Assembly (NCBI GenBank): GCA_003232855.1
Contig: QIKC01000297.1
Span: 1 to 7,439 of the forward strand
From: Verrucomicrobiales bacterium
GTDB lineage: Bacteria; Verrucomicrobiota; Verrucomicrobiia; Verrucomicrobiales; DEV007
Reading direction: 5' to 3'
Length of the DNA stretch: 7,439 nucleotides
Made by a program: the position numbers and the translations under genes. The notes beneath the pieces are model-generated. The model did not search any database, was not told where the DNA came from, and saw only the letters and a program-made list of their open reading frames with translations. Shown one piece after another: positions 5,829 through 7,439 of this stretch. The first letter of the stretch is position 1. Every line of letters begins with the position of its first letter.

Positions 5829-7115
5829 ATGGCGACCACGGACAAAGACACCTCGATCTGCTTCCCCGGCGAGGATCGCTGGGAGCTGTGGCGCCTGAAG
5901 GATGGGCGCTTCGAACTGGCGGATACGATCCCGATCGACGCCGCAGCCACGGGCGGCGGCTTCAAGGTCGCCAGCAACTACGCGTTCCCGGTACACTCTG
6001 TTTTCGCCGTGCCGATCTGGGCGGGAACGGATGACCCAGCCATGCTCGACAGCCTGGTCGATATTCAGTTGGAGAGGGTAGGACTCAAACCTGAGCCCGG
6101 GGATGGTGTGGCGTTAGATTATCGTATTGTTAGTGCTGCCGACGGGGCGGCGGCGACCTTGGAGAATGTCTTGGAGGGCGCGCCGGGCAAACGCCATCTG
6201 GCGCTCGCCACCGTCATCAACCCCAACTTTGTCCACCCGTTACCGAAGTCTGGATGCAGAGGCTTCGACGTCAGCCCGCGCTTCCTGCTGCTGCCGGGCA
6301 ACCACATTATCATCTGGAAGGAGTTGGGGCGACTGGTGATGGCGCTCACCCGCGGCGGCCAGTTGGTGTATTTCCAAGGGTTGACCGCAGAGGAACTCGA
6401 CATCGATACCGTGCGGGAGATCAAATGCGTGCTGCTCGGGCTGGAGGGGCAGGGGGTGGTCGGCGAACCCGCGGGCATCCACCTCTGGTTCGACGAGATC
6501 GACGATGCCGCCGGTGCCCTCTTACAGGCCGAAACCGGTCTCGACGCCATCGTCACGCCACGACCAGACCCGGTCTTGCCGCAGCAGCTCTCGAACCTCC
6601 TGCCAGTAGAGATCGCCGTGCGGCGGATGGCTCAGAAACGCGCGTCGAAATTTCGCGCGATCGCCATGGCGCTCGCCGCCTGCTACTTAGCCGTGCTCGG
6701 TTGGTACTTTTTTGATTACTTTAAAACGGTGAAGCTAGAGCACCAGCTCGTCGCCCGTTCCCAGGATTTGTCCAAAGCCGAGTGGATGCGCCCCTTCCGC
6801 ACGCGTTGGGAGGCGCTGGGGCCGGTGACCAGCGGCGATCGCTACCCTTCGGAGATTCTCCATCGCTGCACCGCCTCGGTTCCTGCCAAAGACGTGCGCT
6901 TCAGCAGCTTCAGCATCCAAAATGGTGACGTTCTCATCATCGGCGAATGCCGAGATCCCAACGCGGGGCGAAAATTTGGCACCGAATTATTTAAAAATTC
7001 TTTACTAAAGGACTTCGATTGGGTTTGGCTACAGAGGCCAACCATCGATACCAAGCGCAAGGACGGCACCGCCTCCTTCCGTATCCAAGGGGTGTATAAA
7101 TTCAAGGATGCCTAA
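5829..7115 (+). CDS. gspL: GspL-like inner-membrane assembly protein
   Basis: Predicted bitopic platform protein linking GspE in the cytoplasm to GspM in the periplasm. At 428 residues it fits GspL (about 380-420). The layout also fits: a large N-terminal cytoplasmic domain (about 1-270), one membrane segment FRAIAMALAACYLAVLGWYF (275-294), then a periplasmic region of about 130 residues ending in a small alpha/beta-like domain (VPAKDVRFSSFSIQNGDVLIIGECRD ... ASFRIQGVYKF, given in parts). The cytoplasmic part has alternating strand and helix patterns compatible with the actin-like fold of GspL/PilM, but I cannot point to a diagnostic motif. It begins 3 nt after the gspK stop and ends 8 nt before the next gene. 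A PilM-PilN-type fusion is the equivalent description. The assignment rests on position, size and topology more than on sequence similarity. Confidence 0.72.
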   Translation: MATTDKDTSICFPGEDRWELWRLKDGRFELADTIPIDAAATGGGFKVASNYAFPVHSVFAVPIWAGTDDPAMLDSLVDIQLERVGLKPEPGDGVALDYRIVSAADGAAATLENVLEGAPGKRHLALATVINPNFVHPLPKSGCRGFDVSPRFLLLPGNHIIIWKELGRLVMALTRGGQLVYFQGLTAEELDIDTVREIKCVLLGLEGQGVVGEPAGIHLWFDEIDDAAGALLQAETGLDAIVTPRPDPVLPQQLSNLLPVEIAVRRMAQKRASKFRAIAMALAACYLAVLGWYFFDYFKTVKLEHQLVARSQDLSKAEWMRPFRTRWEALGPVTSGDRYPSEILHRCTASVPAKDVRFSSFSIQNGDVLIIGECRDPNAGRKFGTELFKNSLLKDFDWVWLQRPTIDTKRKDGTASFRIQGVYKFKDA

Positions 7116-7123
7116 AAACCGAC

Positions 7124-7439
7124 GTGGCTGGACTAAAAAAGAGTGAAAAACGCCTGCTGATCCTATTTGGATTGGCGCTTTTCGTCGTGATTAATCTGAT
7201 CGGCGACAACGTTTTTCGGGAGCGCAAGGATGTCGCTAAAATGGCGATTATCGAGCACCGCAAAAAAATCGCCGACTATGAAGGCCTGTTGCTGACCCGG
7301 GAGACGTGGGACGCGCGTCGCAGTTGGTTGACGAAACTCCAACCGCGTTACCTCAGCGAGGAAGCGGCCGCCACCGAGATCGAGAACCACGTCACGCGCA
7401 GCGCCGCTGCCGCCGGGGTGAACATTGACCAGCGCAAGC
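7124..7439 (+). CDS. gspM: GspM-like/PilO-like inner-membrane protein, 3'-truncated by window edge
   Basis: Predicted partner of GspL in the inner-membrane platform. The frame runs from GTG 7124 to the last base, giving 105 complete codons without a stop. A short positively charged cytoplasmic start (VAGLKKSEKR, with the GTG read as Met) is followed by one hydrophobic segment, LLILFGLALFVVINLIG (residues 11-27). A charged, probably coiled-coil region comes next (about 30-75, with RERKDVAKMAIIEHRKKI), and then the beginning of a periplasmic domain containing ATEIENHVTRSAAAAGVNI. This is the GspM/PilO topology, and the place directly after gspL supports it. GTG is the first usable start in this frame after the gspL stop; no good ribosome site precedes it. 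The ATG at 7108 is in another frame and stops after 12 codons. The C-terminal part lies outside the window. Confidence 0.72.
   Translation, partial: MAGLKKSEKRLLILFGLALFVVINLIGDNVFRERKDVAKMAIIEHRKKIADYEGLLLTRETWDARRSWLTKLQPRYLSEEAAATEIENHVTRSAAAAGVNIDQRK

Noticed and set aside
4980..5996. Long minus-strand open frame of 338 codons opposite gspK
   Set aside because: It lies antisense to a clear GspK gene in GC-rich DNA. Its product is a low-complexity mix of Arg, Ala, Asp and Gly with no recognisable motif, as expected for a codon-bias shadow.
7108..7146. Small open frame starting at ATG 7108 between gspL and gspM
   Set aside because: It is only 12 codons, overlaps the end of gspL and the start of gspM, and has no features suggesting a peptide or leader.
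1..7439. Type IV pilus or transformation-pseudopilus operon instead of T2SS
   Set aside because: The E-F-G-H-I-J-K-L-M order, the GspG-specific YPTTDQGL, DPWG and acidic loop motifs, and a GspK-type large minor pseudopilin together fit T2SS better.

Overview
The window is an ordinary-looking but rather diverged type II secretion (T2SS, general secretion pathway) operon. All genes are on the + strand, in the canonical order E-F-G-H-I-J-K-L-M. It opens inside the assembly ATPase gene gspE, of which only the C-terminal two thirds or so is present, and closes inside a gspM-like gene after 105 codons. I see no RNA genes, CRISPR arrays, insertion sequences or convincing promoters, and no unknown system beyond the secretion machine.

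Layout: gspE (1-942, partial), gspF (964-2214), a 217-nt gap with two adjacent perfect hairpins, gspG major pseudopilin (2432-2878), a gspH-like minor pseudopilin split by an apparent frameshift (2934-3450), gspI (3440-3862), gspJ (3834-4631) with an odd Gly/Pro/Arg-rich tail, a roughly 200-nt palindrome-rich gap, gspK (about 4830-5825), gspL-like (5829-7115) and gspM-like (7124-end, partial). The tight I/J overlap and K/L/M spacing indicate one transcript, with the F-G and J-K gaps as the only breaks.

How the parts work together: GspE hydrolyses ATP in the cytoplasm. GspF, GspL and GspM form the inner-membrane platform that couples this energy to polymerisation of GspG, capped by the minor pseudopilins H, I, J and K. 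The fibre pushes folded periplasmic proteins through an outer-membrane secretin. The secretin (gspD), gspC and the prepilin peptidase are not in the window.

Organism: a GC-rich Gram-negative bacterium. Most starts lack a clear Shine-Dalgarno sequence, GTG starts are used, and two, possibly three, of the pseudopilins carry Ala instead of Gly before the prepilin cleavage site. Together with the divergence of H-M from proteobacterial forms, this suggests the Verrucomicrobiota/PVC group, but that is inference from impression and not a demonstrated placement. The most useful things to check are the gspH frameshift, the Ala(-1) cleavage sites, and the palindromic elements in and around the gspF-gspG and gspJ-gspK junctions.
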